DNA of 64,000 bases from Cercozoa sp. M6MM (lineage: Eukaryota > Endomyxa: Ascetosporea): assembly GCA_040357565.1 (NCBI GenBank), contig JBDODJ010000017.1; one strand, written 5' to 3'. Shown here in pieces: positions 11,319-23,761 of the stretch (positions are counted from its first letter, which is position 1; each line of letters opens with the position of its first letter). The notes under the pieces are model-generated. The model was not told the DNA's origin and made no database searches. It saw nothing but the letters and a program-made list of their open reading frames with translations. Position numbers and translations under genes: made by a program.

Positions 11319-13174
11319 ATGTCCGAAACAGCCGCTCTTACAAAATGTTACATCGGCTATTTCAGATGGACGCATCACTTGCCGCTAGGACTTGTTTTTG
11401 CCGTCTTGTTCGGAGCTGTGTGTCCTTGGCCTGGTTGGTTTTCCATCCGTGTGTGATGAGAACCATGCTGTTGATATGTTTGTGCTTTCCTAGGCGAATG
11501 GGTGTCGGACAACACGCCTGCCGTGACGATATGCATCATTTTGATTTTCTTTCTTCAGGTAAATCATTTACTTGTCGCCATTTAGGTCTGTCTGCACTCT
11601 TGTTGCAACCTATTTAAAGGGTGCGAAATTGCGAACTTCGGAAATCAAAACCGCACTTCGTTCAAGGTCACATGGCGTGCTACCTGGAATGTTTTGTTTT
11701 TCTGATGCGTGTTTACAGGATAACCATCGTGTTGGGCATTGTAATGATCCTGTTCGTGACGCCTTGGATGGCCCCTGTCATGCTCGAAGTTCCGCTTGAT
11801 GACTCGCTGATGCTTGGACTGTATCTATACCTGCACATCCTTGAGTTTGTTGTACGTACTACGTGCATTCGTGTATCCAAAGCGCCATCTTTGCCAACAT
11901 GCCAACAACAATTTCAAGCGGTGCCGTTTTGACTGCACATGCACAGGGTGTTAATCTTTTAGAACTCATGTTTGTATGCAGAGACAGGTTCATCGTTTCT
12001 TTTTACGTTTTGCAGGCAATGTGGCACTTGCATTGGCATTTTCAGTGCTCACAAACCTGGCTTCGGTAGTCACTGTGCCGTTTGTGCTGGCCGTAAGCTT
12101 GTTTTAAAGGAGTTGTTGTTCAAACTCCTTCCAATCGGCCCTTGCACAATTGCTTCTTGCACACACAGGCGTCGGCGAATGCCTCGTCAGTAGACATTGA
12201 TGCTGGCGCTTTGACTGTCAAGCTTGTGCTTACCGTGCTGTACAGTCGCTTTAAACTGAGGCACATCATTTCCCTGTTGACCTTTCCGCTACAATACAGG
12301 GTTCCCGTTGTGTGCGGCAAACTGTTGACGTCCTTCGTGGAGCCGGCTGCGCAGTTCATGCAGACGTACGCCAAGCCGCTGAAACTGCTGTCGAATATCG
12401 CGCTGATTTCGATCCCGTGGCAGAAGGTTTGTACTTTGCTAATTGTCTCCCTCCCTAGGGTTTTTTAGCATGGATAACGCAGATTTCGACGTCAGCGGAT
12501 TCGTTCGGCGATGTGTCTGCCGGCGACTTTGTGGGCGCTCTGTTCCTTGGTGCTGCCATGCACGTGGTCTACCTCATTGTGAACTCTACTGCTGGTACTT
12601 GGTTTGTGTTGTATTTCTGTACTGCCTGTTGTTGTGAATCTTTCACATGTGGACAGCGCGACTTTTGATTCCGCTGTCATGCACGTCGTCGCGGGCGGAG
12701 AACTGGCAGTGGAACCCTGAGTCAAAGGCTTTCGTGATTCTGGCCTCTCAGAAGGTGTCCGCAAACATCATTGCTTGTGTGCCATGTTTACAAAGTGTGC
12801 ATTGGCGAAAACAGACACTATCGATTGCACTCGTGGTGGTTTCGCTACTGGAAGACGAGCAGGACAACAACAAGGACGACAGCAAGGACACGATCAACTT
12901 TGGCATTGCCTCGGTGTCGATGATCATGGCACACATGACGCAGATTGTGATCGACGCCGTTGTGGCTTCGTACCTTGCCAGGAGAGGCGAAGTGCTCAAC
13001 GAAGAGCTCGTGGAGGACGATGAGAATCCTCCCGAATTCGATTCGAGCAGCAATGAAGAGTCGCCGCTCACCCTGTCGTCTCCGACCGACACCGAGAACA
13101 ACAAGCCTGCAACTGCTGCCCAGGTGGAAATTGAGCTCGACGAGCGGGGCACTGGTACGACATCTGACCACTGA
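11319..13174 (+). CDS. SLC10A7-like (bile-acid:Na+ symporter superfamily) membrane transporter
   Basis: A multi-pass membrane protein of the SBF-like/SLC10A7 group, known from animals, plants and bacteria; animal SLC10A7 affects calcium handling and Golgi glycosylation. From the ATG at 11319 (MSETAALTKCYIGYFRW) exons encode HHLPLGLVFAVLFGAVCPWP (TM1), NTPAVTICIIFIFFLQ (TM2), GAKLRTSEIKTALRS (matching the GLSLKTEEL-AL segment of SLC10A7), LGIVMILFVTPWMAP, GNVALALAFSVLTNLASVVT (matching the family's GNEAAAIFNSAFG segment), KLVLTVLYSVPVVCGKLL, FVGALFLGAAMHVVYLIVN, FVILASQKTLSIALVVVSLL (the conserved STHKS/ASQK-type substrate site) and MIMAHMTQIVIDAVVASYLA. The C-terminal tail is acidic and Ser/Pro-rich, ending GTTSDH. 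About ten introns. The family assignment rests on these segments in the right order. Confidence 0.8.
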
Positions 13175-13232
13175 TTCGGATTCACTGATTTATTTTCGTC
13201 CATTGCGTTGATTTACTCGACTGTACCGTACT

Positions 13233-15330
13233 TTAACGGATCGCCGCACATCTCTCATGTGCTTTACTGTATATGTGCACAGCGTCATATAGTATGCTAC
13301 TCCGCTCGGCTGCGGCTGACACACGATCCCCAATTTTACTACAGAACGTCAACAACGGTGCCGCTGTCAGTGTCGGTGTCGGCGGCGAGAGGTGCCGTGG
13401 ATTTGAACAATTGTTGGCCAGTCGTGCCGTCGCTCTTGTCTGCGGTAGGAGTATATGTAAGTTATGAGAGACAAAATCGACAAAGGTCACACCTCTCGAT
13501 TTCTTTGGTGCTTGCTTCTTGACTGGTGCGGCGCCGTAGCACTTAGACAAACGACGTAGTCGGTAGACTCCTCGCTGTGCTTCAATCTTGCCTGGTTTAT
13601 CGGATTGTATTCAATTGGCTTCAAGTGGTCTGTGAAAGTGGGAAGCACCAGTCAAACGAAGTGTTTCTTTCACCAGAAGCAGCGGTCGCAAGGCACTGAG
13701 ATCAGTCAAAAGAGCGATATCAAACCTACGGTAGTCAGGAATGCAGGTTTACCGATTGATTGAGATGCGCGTGTCCTCGTCGAGTTCAGTCTCGGCGTCA
13801 TTGTCGAACTGGGCTGTTGGGGGGAAGGGGTGCTACAGTTTACTTTGGACGGTCAAACTGACATACGCAAGGTCGGGTCCAAGATCAGGTCGGCAGGATT
13901 GATGGTGTTGGGACTCGTCGCGACCGGTGGTCCCAGACAGATCTATGTAGATACATGAGGTAGAGTAGGTGTCAATGCGAGGGTAGTACGATGGCACGCC
14001 GGTCGTTGTTGATGCCGTTGATTGGCTCAGCCGACCAGCCAGGCGTCACGGCCCAGTCGTTGTAGCCTACACGATAGGTTGGGAAGGGAGGCACCTGTAG
14101 ACATGTATGTACAGTACCCAGACCAGCACTGAGGTCACGCAGTGCTGCTGCCTCGCAGAAAGGCAGCTGTCCATCTGCCCACAGACGGTCTAAGTGCGTC
14201 ATTACGTCCTGTACATCCACTTATGTACTAGATACACACATATAAATTTATAAATATAAATATGTATATAATTTATATGTATATATGTGGTATATAAATG
14301 TACTTAAGGTCTAGATTTTTTAGTAGAGACCGTACGGTATTGAGAACATTGGCGATGCTGAAGATGCCGCCGTTGCCTTCAGCCGTGGTGTGCATCTGCC
14401 ACTGCACCTTGCAGCGTTCCACGGCAAAGTGTGTCTCATGTGATGCCACTTCAGCCATGGTTCTGGGCATGTGCATCGACTGCGACAGACTGCGTTGACG
14501 CAGTGCCTTGTTGGCCATCGCGAGTACTTGCAGCATCGCGTGCTCGCGTTTGTTCTTCTTGCCTGTCAGACTGGGTATACCCGTGTGAAGCTTGACGGAA
14601 GAGAAGCTGTGTACTCTGGTTGCCCGGCAGCGAGTCGGCCAGCACTCGTTCGTAGTAATCGCGAAAGGCGGCAGAAGTCAGTTGGCGTGTGCCAGTGGAG
14701 GACAGCAGGACCCACTGCCAGACCATGTGCTTGACGTAGCCGTGCTTGTTGTGCTGATCGCGCGGGAAGAAACACGGTCGCGCTGCCGAAGGCAGTCGCG
14801 GTGTCGATGACAGGTACTTGGCCGGTCCTCTTGACCCTATGCCTGTCATACCAAGGGAAGGTACCTACCCTCTTGTACCAGCGAGAGTCCCTACGTTGAC
14901 TGCCACGAATCGGAGTGCTCAGCCAGTTGGCTGCACGCTCGGTCTGCTTCTTGCGATCAGTGCTGCAGGAGGCACACTCAACCAGGTCCAAGGAAGAAGG
15001 AAGGAAGGAAGGGAAGGGAGGGAAGGAAGGAAGGAAGGAAGGAAGGAAGGAAGGAAGGAAGGAAGGAAGGAAGGAAGGGAAGGAAGGAAGGGAAGGAAGG
15101 AGGTGAAGGAAGGGAAGGAGGAAGGAAGGGAAGGAGGAAGGAGGAAGAGAAAGCGAGGACAGGTGTACGTGTCAAAGAGTGCAGCAGCGATGGTGGCGTG
15201 GTCCACCAGCGGCATCAGCAGCGACTTCACCGAGAACACCAGCAGCTCTTCTTTGGAGGCACTCGCAGGGAAGCCTGCCGTCTTCTCGTACTGACATATA
15301 TCTATATATTGTATGCTCACTGTAGACACA

Positions 15331-15364
<34 letters not shown>

Positions 15365-17121
15365 TAATGCAGTACATACATATATAGTATATCCTAGTTT
15401 AGGTAAGGGAGTACCGGAGTGCCACCAAATGGCGTCGTTCGCATCGAGATCGACTGTCCAATAAGTCAAGCAGCTCAACTTAATCTGCTCAAGAGTAAAA
15501 CAAGAGACCGAAATTTACACTAGCGACACGCACGCGACCCTGAAACTGCACCAGATTGAACAGCAGGCCCTTCTTGAACAGCACGACGTAGGCCTTACAG
15601 AGTCCTGTCACAAGGATCCTACGTGTACATACTACCCCTACAGATAGGACAGGCTACGGTGTCCGAGTCCGTTGAGAGGCAGGTAGGCACTCTTGCTGAC
15701 ACGTGTCTGATCGTCGGTGACCACTGTCAGTGCAATCAGTGGCGTGTACTGTAGCCACACTAGAGGAGACAGGTAGCACAAGGTGGGGTACAAGGCAGAC
15801 GCGGGTCACGGCGCTGCTGAGCGATACTGAACATGAGTTCGATGGCACCGGGAGCACCACTGCCGCCCAGGTGCAGGTCCGGACGGTGTCGCACCTGAAC
15901 AAAGATGTCTGTGTAATACTACTAGGTACTGCAAGGTACTCGGACAGTAGGGTAGTAACCTTCATGTCTGCAATCAAGGCCGAGTGTTTGGCATCGCCGA
16001 GCACTTGCCCTTCAGCCAGAGTGAGTGAGTCAAGTGCAGTCACCAGAGTGTCCGCTGCGCATGTGTGTCCACTGGCGATGGTTTCACTCGACTCTGTCGG
16101 CAGAGGGTTTGCCTGCATCTCCTCCTCCGTCATTGGCAGGATCTGCACCCAAGTATTAGTGCCTGCACTGTCCCTCAAGATACAATATTAAAGAGCAGTT
16201 TACCCGGTACACTTGCTCCTCGCAGAAGTCCTCACTGCCATGTAGTACGACACCTTCGATCACCGACGGCGGTACCAGGTAGGTTTGTTCCTTGCCCCTG
16301 GGGGGGGGGGTTAATTATCTAGCTAAACTGAGTCTGATATGAGGGTGGTACCAAAGCTGTCCGCGCGGAGACAGAGGGTCAGGGAATGAGATCTGCAACT
16401 GGTACATCCGACTGTCGCGCTTGCCGATCTGTGCACACAGAGAGTTAGATAACTACCGGGGATAGGGGGTAAGACTAGGGTATACACTGATGGCCTGTCC
16501 GCACATGCGATTCGGATCCAAAGGAGGCACTTGTCGCTGCAACAACACCTGCGGCTGCTGCACCAGAGTAAGAACGGAAGGGGCCACCGACGGTGTCACT
16601 GAGGGTGCCATTGATATCACTGAGGGCGCCATCTGACTGAGACCGGTGTAGCCACTCAGCACAGACACTGTGTGAGACCGGCCAGTGAGCGGCACCTCTG
16701 GTGTTGTAAGCACTGGCGCACTCGAGCGGCGTCCCAGTTGCTGCTTAAACTAAATCGTTAGTTTTACCCTCACATTCTGAACGGGAAGCTACCTGCATCA
16801 GCTGTGCGTACGCTTCGTCTGTCTGCTGGGCGCGCTGCGTGATCAACTCGCCGTGTTCTTCTTGAGCGGCCTCCTCTGACCATAGTTTATTTTTTCCAGC
16901 CGGCCCCCCCCCCCAGATGGACCATGGTTCACTGGAAACCCACCATCGCTGAACGCTTCCCCAAGCGCAATTTCGAGTTGGTCCAACTCGTGCCGCTCAG
17001 TCTCGCTTTCTGGCTGCCGAGCAGGATCTATTGTGCTGCTGGCTACGTCTGGGCGAGCTTCCAACAAGGATGCCGCTGTCGAGGCGTGGACCAGCAACAA
17101 CGCAAAACACAAGAGTCGCAT
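13233..17121 (-). CDS. Putative secreted or membrane-associated protein with signal peptide, unknown family
   Basis: The ATG at 17121 opens a convincing signal peptide, MRLLCFALLLVHASTAASL, followed by a spacer. A long multi-exon protein then reads: EEAAQEEHGELITQRAQQTD, a Met/Gln/Pro-rich segment (LVQQPQVLLQRQVPPLDPN), DSRMYQLQISFPDPLSPRG, YLVPPSVIEGVVLHG, LPMTEEEMQANPLPTES, AYVVLFKKGLLFNLVQFQGR, LLVFSVKSLLMPLVDHATIA, MVWQWVLLSSTGTRQLTSAA, MAEVASHETHFAVERCKVQW, VQDVMTHLDRLWADGQLPF, VPPFPTYRVGYNDWAVTPGW, and an acidic region (FDNDAETELDEDTRISINR). I do not recognise it. The last exon could stop at 13233 or, in another frame, at 13339 (ending DSGTVVDVL); phase continuity slightly favours 13233. 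An intron at 14998-15145 is a GGAA array. A CAG lies 12 nt before the ATG. Confidence 0.5.
14998..15145. repeat. (GGAA)n array in an intron
   Basis: Imperfect tandem GGAA/GGGAA, read as TTCC on the sense strand of the gene that contains it. Confidence 0.9.
15333..15363. repeat. (TA)n microsatellite in an intron
   Basis: About 15 TA units, with flanking TATATAGTATAT-type sequence. Confidence 0.9.
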
Positions 17122-17423
17122 CTTGTTCTCAACCTGGATCAACGCCTGCCCTACTACAGTGCTGCTACGGTAGGTTGAAACCACTAATTTTGCCTGGTAG
17201 TTAATCTTTCGGCGCCCTGCGTGGCATGCCCAGCGCAAAGTCCGGAAGCCAAGGGCGCTAAAATCTACAAACGAAGCTGAGCAAGCTATTGTGGTTACTC
17301 AGTTTGAAGCTTCCCTATAGTCAGCCTCCAGTAAATCATTTTTCAATACTGTTTTTTAACAATTAAAGAAAAAAAAAATGGGATCGAATCACTCGAAATA
17401 TCTCTAAAACGGCCGAAAGGCAA
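17122..17423. promoter_or_regulatory. Divergent promoter region
   Basis: About 300 bp between the starts of the minus-strand secreted protein and the plus-strand acidic protein. It holds an A-rich run at 17366-17378 and no convincing open frame. Confidence 0.35.
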
Positions 17424-19784
17424 AATGGTACTACGTGGGCAATAGCACCACTTGTGTGATTCGCTTCACCAGTTTCGCTCCTGTGTATTTTGCTTTTTTC
17501 AATGTCAACGACTTTTTTTTTTGTTTTTTGCGTAGATCAAAGTTCGCTTGGAGTGGGCGTACGACGGACAAGTGTACACCACGGATGATGTGAAGCAACT
17601 CGCAAGTGACGGCGACGTCGAAGTGATTGGCCGGAAGTAACGTTCTCCACACATTGCTTTCTCTCGTGGCTTCATTGCGTGACGTTTCGCAGCGACTTTC
17701 CGGGCCCTCCGAACGATGATTTGAAGCGCGTTTCGCGTAAGCAGTGGAAAGTGCGGTTTTTCTCGTATCTATGATGCTACGTATGTGCTTTCGATGTGTC
17801 TCGCTTTTGCTCAGCTCAAGCGAATCGACGCCAACACAGTTCACATCTCGCTAGCAAAGTAAGATGATTGCGTGTATTTCTGGGTGTGCTTTCACTGCAC
17901 TTGTGTGTGTTGCAGGAATCTTAACTTCAACGCCAATTTGCGGGTCAGTCTTGGCGTCGAAGATTACGACACCAAAGCGGTACTTCACACTTCCCGTCGG
18001 TGCCGTGCTGCTGGATCAGACCAGACGCGGTGTGTGTTTGTGTTGCAGAACTCCGGCACCATGAGAATCGGGTCAAAGCTTGCATTCGACGTCAAGGCTG
18101 GTGCCAGACTGTCGATCAGTGTATGTTGTTTCATCTGGGATGCGGGTGGTGGTGGCTTCAATGATGAGTGCTCTTGCTGCCTTGCACAGCTCTCTGGTTC
18201 AGGCGACGTCAAGCGCGAACCGGCCAACGACGACGAAACCGAGGAGGACAACGACACTGAATTTGACGATGACGATGACGACGATGACGACGAGCAGGAC
18301 CCTCTGGACGACTTTGTGCGTCCGCGGAAACGCCGTATCATTTGTCTTGACACACCGGCCTGTATTTCCTTCCTTTGTCTCAGAAGAAATGTGCGCTGCT
18401 CAGGCAAGGTGGCGGCAGTCAAGGCCGAGGTCAAGGCCGAACCGACGGAAGATGCGTCCCAGCCGCAAGAACCGCAGGCGCGAGACGAATCCTACCGTAC
18501 GTGCTTGTGTGCCTGTGCTTGTTTCTTTTTGTGCTCTAGCAACGTTGTTTTTATTTTGTAGATATTGTCTGGCTGAAAGCCGGCAACGTTCTGCGCCAGG
18601 TGCCGCTGCTGCTAAACAATGAAGTACCTGTCGTTGTGAGCTTAGACGGCCTTACCTCGAGGTACTTTCTCGGCTCTCACCTTTGGGTTGTATGCGCGTA
18701 TTTTCTCTTTCTCAGGTACCTCCTGCACGCCGAAACTAAGATGCTCCGAGTCTCGGAGCGCAAGCGCGTGCTGGCCGCTCTGTATTTGTACAAGTTGCAC
18801 CACCATGGTCACACAGAAGCGGCGTACTTTTGCCTTCGCTTTCACTGTGTTTGTGAATTGTTTACTCTTTATTCGATCGCAACGTTTCTCAGTCCCGAGG
18901 ACGCGGAGGAAGATAACCCTGATCCGCTTCTCGCCTTTCGGCCGCTGCGCGAGCAGATGGCGAACCTGGCCGTACTTCCTTTTCTTAGCTTTCTTTTGAG
19001 AGTACAATTATTTCTCCTTTTGTTGACAGGTCGAATGCTCTGGCGAGGACGAAGAACGACTGCGCCACAAGAGTGAGTCAAGCACTTTTGATCCCTCACT
19101 GTTCAATCTATGTTCAGCTTATGCTTTCAGTCTGTATTTTCGATCCATGTGTTTAGTCTATGTTCTCAGCTGTGTTTTCTGTCTATGTTTTGATTACGTG
19201 TTTTCAATCTATGCTTTCAGATTATGTCGCTACTGTGTCTGTTTAGAGCACGGCGTGACAGCGCACGCACTCAGTGCCATCAGTGACTACCGTGGCCTCG
19301 CGGAACTGCTCACGAAGGACCAAGAGAGAGTACGTTCTGTGCGTATTTGTGCTTCGGAGTGTGTCTGTGTGCACAGGTCGATGCGCCAGGCGGCGGTTTG
19401 TCTGTCCAGCTCGTCGATAGCCCACAGCATGCGGTCAGCGAAGGCTTCATTCGCCCGGATGGTACCCTGTCTTGTGATGCGTCAATATTTGTGATTTTTC
19501 TGTGTCTCAGGCAAGACATGGACGGCCGAAGAGATGACCGAAAACGAGGTGTGTCTGTTGCTCTTTTTGCTCTATTGTGTCCGTGTGTATATGTCGACTG
19601 TGGCGCAAAAGCAGAAAAGAGCAGACATCGTGCTGGTGAAGACGACCGACCTGCCCGGAGACGTGGGCGTGCTGGCCTGCCTGGCCTCGGAAACTGCAGT
19701 ACGGCAGTTTTTCTTGGAGTACGTTGACGTCTCTTTCTTGCATTGCATACCCTCTACAATATATTACGGATATTTGTGTGTGGG

Positions 19785-19833
<49 letters not shown>

Positions 19834-20037
19834 TGTTGTTGCAGTCTGGAAAATCGTTTGTGGTTTTGCCTGTCGCTCGACGATTGGCTGAGCCTCCTCA
19901 CCAAGGTAACAGCCGCGTGATCGTGTAGTGTGAGTGTTTGGTACTTCTCTCACAAGACGGTGTTGTGTTTGTGTACACAGGCTCACCCGGAGCTTCGACA
20001 ACTGCCTGTGGAGTACACGCGCTCCGATCGTACCTCC

Positions 20038-20127
<90 letters not shown>

Positions 20128-20368
20128 CACTCACGTGTGTCTGCACAGTTGTCGCGAAGCTAAAAGCGTACCAGAAAGGGGGAAAACGGAGCGTTCGGAG
20201 CGTGTACGACATGAACGCCACTCCGGGTGGCATCATACAGGCGATGGTACGCGCTCTTTTTTATGATCGAACGTTAGTATTTTCTTGTGCGCTCAGTTCT
20301 TCGAAAAGCATGAACACCATCCGTTCGACGAAAAAGCGTCTAACTGCGCCTTGTGTAATGTGGGTTGA
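17424..20368 (+). CDS. Acidic, NLS-bearing protein of unknown family (probable nuclear protein)
   Basis: The start ATG is at 17424, and an intron of about 110 nt follows it directly; the next exon reads IKVRLEWAYDGQVYTTDDVK in phase. A beta-rich N-terminal half follows (LKRIDANTVHISLAKN, NANLRVSLGVEDYD, TMRIGSKLAFDVKAGARLSI). Next are an acidic tract with ten or more Asp in a row and a basic patch (VRPRKRR) that splices to KVAAVKAEVKAEP, so an NLS-like cluster. VKRE and two VKAE match the SUMO consensus. The C-terminal half includes ILPYIVWLKAGNVLRQVPLL, ERKRVLAALYLYKLHHHGH, LRPLREQMANLA, FCLSLDDWLSLLTK and SVYDMNATPGGIIQ, ending EKASNCALCNVG. The beta domain plus acid tract recalls histone chaperones, but I cannot assign it to one. 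Introns contain (TG)n at 19791-19827 and (TA)n(CT)n(CA)n at 20041-20126. Confidence 0.6.
19791..19828. repeat. (TG)n microsatellite in an intron
   Basis: About 18 TG units on the sense strand, ending just before a GTTGTTGTTGCAG acceptor. Confidence 0.9.
20041..20126. repeat. (TA)n(CT)n(CA)n compound microsatellite in an intron
   Basis: TA units, then CT, then CA, all read on the sense strand. This is the one clear dinucleotide repeat here in which CA, not TG, is on the sense strand. Confidence 0.9.
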
Positions 20369-21065
20369 GATGCACGGTCGCATTCAAGCAGTTTTAGTTT
20401 CAAACTTCCTATCTATCATCGCACTTCGCCCACAGTTTCAAAACTGATCTTCCAAAAATCAGATCAGTGCAGCAGCGGCACTAATCCAACTCCTGCTTTG
20501 ACCAAATGCTTACTCTAGTGGCTCCAAGGACAACCGCAATCAGCAATCCGGGAATGATCAGTATTATTTTTTAATTATTCTTCGTCGCTCTTTTCGTCCA
20601 AACGACGCGTGCAGGACCGACAGTGCAGTGTTCGGGAGTGTCTCACCTACTCTCTCAGTCATTGTAGTGTACGTTGTGTTTCCCAGTGCTTCCGTAGCGC
20701 GTCGCACGCCGCTTTGGGCGGGTGTCGTGCGCTTTGTGGTTTTGCCGTTTGTCGTGTGTGGCCCACGTGCTTTCGGCAGCAGCCGCCCCGTGACTGGGCA
20801 CGCTGGGCACCCAATGTGCTCATAGAGTGGCAGGCAGGCCGATTGCTGTGCCAAAAGTTACTTTTGAGTGTTGATCGTTTTGATCTTTCGTGGAAGAAAC
20901 GACGAAGTTCTTGAGAAGTGTGGCGGAGATTTCCAGCAAGTTTCAAGCAAATTTCGAGCAAGTTTCTTTGAGTCAAGGAGTGCGCAAAACCACCAGTCAA
21001 TTTGTTTCGTTTGACTTCCATCTACTGTTTTCACCTTCCGACTTCCCTTTGCAGAACAAGCAGCC
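20369..21065. other. Intergenic and leader region upstream of Rac
   Basis: About 700 bp. It ends in a pyrimidine-rich stretch and TTTGCAG at 21048-21054, 11 nt before the Rac ATG, so part of it is probably an intron or outron. Open frames present lack family features and I do not call them. Confidence 0.4.
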
Positions 21066-21794
21066 ATGCAGAACATCAAGTGTGTCGTCGTCGGCGACGG
21101 TGCCGTCGGGTAGGCGTTGTCTCTGTTCGTGTGTCTGTGTGTCTGTGTGCCTCGTTTTGACTGTTGTTGATGCTGATTGCTGCTCGCAGTAAGACGTGCC
21201 TTCTGATCTCGTACACGACGAACGCCTTCCCGGGCGAGTACATCCCGACCGTGTTCGACAACTACTCGGCCAACGTGATGGTGGACGGCCGTCCGATCAA
21301 CCTGGGCCTGTGGGATACGGCCGGTCAGGAGGACTACGACCGTCTGCGTCCGCTGTCGTACCCGCAGACCGACGTGTTCCTGGTGTGCTTCTCGATCATC
21401 TCGCCGCCCTCGTTCGAGAACGTCAAGGCCAAGTGGTACCCGGAGATCCAGCACCACGCGCCGGGTGTGCCGCTGCTCCTGGTGGGCACCAAGAGCGATC
21501 TGCGCGGCGACGAGGCCACCAAGCAGCAGCTGGCCGCCAAGGGCCTGCACATCACGGCCGAGGAGGAGGCGCTCGCCATGCAGAAGCAGATCGGCGCCGT
21601 CAAGTACCTCGAGTGCTCTGCCCTCACGCAGGAGGGCCTCAAGAACGTCTTTGACGAGGCCATTCGCGCCGCGCTCACCAAGCCGGCCAAGGTAGCCTTT
21701 TCCTGCCTCACCTTCGCTCCCGACCCTTCCTGCTACCCTGTGTATCCCCCTGCCCCCTGAGCAGAAGAAGAAGAAGGCGTGCCTCATCATGTAA
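21066..21794 (+). CDS. RAC1: Rac-type Rho-family small GTPase
   Basis: Molecular switch for actin dynamics and NADPH oxidase-type effectors at the plasma membrane. Three exons. All Ras-superfamily motifs are intact: P-loop GDGAVGKT (an intron splits the Gly codon before KT), switch [18 protein letters not shown], switch [22 protein letters not shown], the Rho insert region around residues 120-140, TKSD in the place of the usual TKLD guanine-specificity motif, and ECSAL. The last exon adds a Lys-run and ends CLIM, a CaaX prenylation box; a terminal Met is more usual for farnesylation than the Leu of classical Rac, so lipid choice may differ. Length (about 193) is normal. The coding exon has extreme C/G third positions compared with neighbours, which suggests strong expression. 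Residues up to the Rho insert are near-identical to textbook Rac. Confidence 0.97.
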
Positions 21795-22614
21795 GTGTTG
21801 CACACGACGACGCCTTTGCCGTCATTATTCAGAACAAGTTCGACGCGCTCTCGCACGTGGATTCGACCGCCATCCTGCAATCGCTGGCTGGCGCGATGAG
21901 GCCATTGGCGAGTGTTCAGTTCGAGCTGCCCATAGTAGGAATTAGATCCTCTCTCGCTCTAGATTTTTCAATTTAAACGGCCTTTTCTGCCTTAAAAGCT
22001 CTTAACTGTGTTACTGACGGTTGTCAGTGAAAAGAACTAAATAAAAGAAGTAAGTCGTCAATTAGACGAAGCGAGGGAATCAATGATTCAGTTAGTAGAA
22101 GCGAAGTGAAGAATTACCCCAACTGGGTTCTTACGTCAAACTAGACGGAGTTGTCGACGGAATCTTCCGTCACGGGGAAAATCGTGAGAAGATTTAACAA
22201 GAAAACCCCTTCTCTCTACAGCAGCCAATGCTTACTTGGAGAGGTGGATATCAGTCCAAACTGCAGAGCAACTGACCAGCTGATGCCAAGTAGATGAGGT
22301 TTTCTCTTTGCCAACTGGCAGGCTCAATCTACAGGACAGGCTTTCAGACAGGTCCAGTCACAGCTCTATGGGCAGTAGTACCGTAGAGCCACAAACTCTT
22401 AACTCTTCTTTCTCTTTAGCTTCAATGATGGGAGACCAACTGGTCTGTCTGGGTTTATCCCCGCGGAGACTGCATAATCTGAGTCAGTCTGTAACAACTG
22501 CACGATCCGTTTACCTACCCGGCCCGCTTAGTCGTGAACTGCTGCCGGCCGTTCGCACGAATAAACTTAGCTTGAATGTGCAAACTAGGATAGTAGCAAA
22601 GTGCTGTAGCGGAA
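21795..22614. other. Intergenic, convergent 3' ends, about 820 bp
   Basis: No gene that I can support. It contains two short direct GAAGCGAAG/GACGAAGCGAG-like motifs near 22070-22110 and several pyrimidine runs. A non-coding RNA cannot be excluded. Confidence 0.35.
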
Positions 22615-23716
22615 TCAACGCATGCTGCGGTTCACACTGGCGAAGCAGCGGCACAAAAGACGAGCGGTGTCGCCGAGACCGAAGCGCTCGTGCAGTAGCG
22701 TCGGCTTGGCCGGCAGCCATCGCTCGTACACGGCGAGACTCTGTGCGACGTCGTCGCTGGCCTGCACGTCGATCCGGCAGGCCTGCAGCATGGCGGCCAC
22801 GTGCTGCAGCTCGGCCTGCGCCATCTCGGGCAGCACGTGCTGCGTGATGCGTCGCAGCAGCAGCGCCTTGACGGCGTGTACGTCGCTGGACGCAGTGACG
22901 GCGTCCAAGAAGTCGCGGTGCCGTGTCGGAGTCTCCTGCGGCAGCGGCAGCAGCGACACGGAGAGCAGTACCGTGCACAGCACAGAGCGGCGACCTTCCA
23001 CGATCTGCGTGGACACGTGGTCGCCGTGACCGTGTCGCCAGTGCACGCGGTCCAGTGCCTGTCGGTCAGCATGCATGTTCTATGCAGAGACCAAACACGG
23101 GGTCGTACCTGGTGGTAGAAGGCACGAAGCGCATGCCGTAGTCGTCGATGCAGGTGCTTGACATCACTGGCGGCATCGTGTGTCCTGAGACACGCCGTAG
23201 CCACGGCGTTGGACAGCCAGACGTAGTGCCACGGCGTCATGCGACGCTGCTGCCCGCACAGGATCGGCACGCAGCCAAAGCACTCGGCCAGTGTGACTTC
23301 ACTCTGTTATCACACACATACACACCCAGGCAGGCGGTAAGGGAAGACTACTATCGAAGACTACTATCACTTTGGACAAAGCTACCTCATCGTAGTCTCG
23401 CCTAGTGCCCAATAGAGGCGTGTGGAAGCACGACATGGCAGTCTGCAACAAGGCTTCTCGTAGAGACAGACCAGGCGGCACCAGAAGACGCGAGACGAGC
23501 TGTAGTCTCGCACACAACAGACTGGCGCCGCCACACGCCTCGCCATGCGCCAGCAACTCACTGCGTGACAGGTAGTGCATCACACGCTGCCACAACGGCG
23601 ACTTTACCTGTGTCATNNNNNNNNNNNNNNNNNNNNNNNNNNNNNNNNNNNNNNNNNNNNNNNNNNNNNNNNNNNNNNNNNNNNNNNNNNNNNNNNNNNN
23701 NNNNNNNNNNNNNNNN

Positions 23717-23761
<45 letters not shown>

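Noticed and set aside
13640-13662. A 19-nt intron in the secreted protein gene
   Set aside because: It joins two attractive frames, but no other intron in the window is nearly so short; a longer intron with the same phase is available.
20564-20914. Open frames upstream of Rac on both strands
   Set aside because: No domain or exon-like continuity, and no ATG with context; probably leader or intron sequence.
22308-22847. Plus-strand frame beginning MPTGRLNLQ
   Set aside because: Starts with a non-ATG codon and runs antisense into well-supported exons of the large helical protein.
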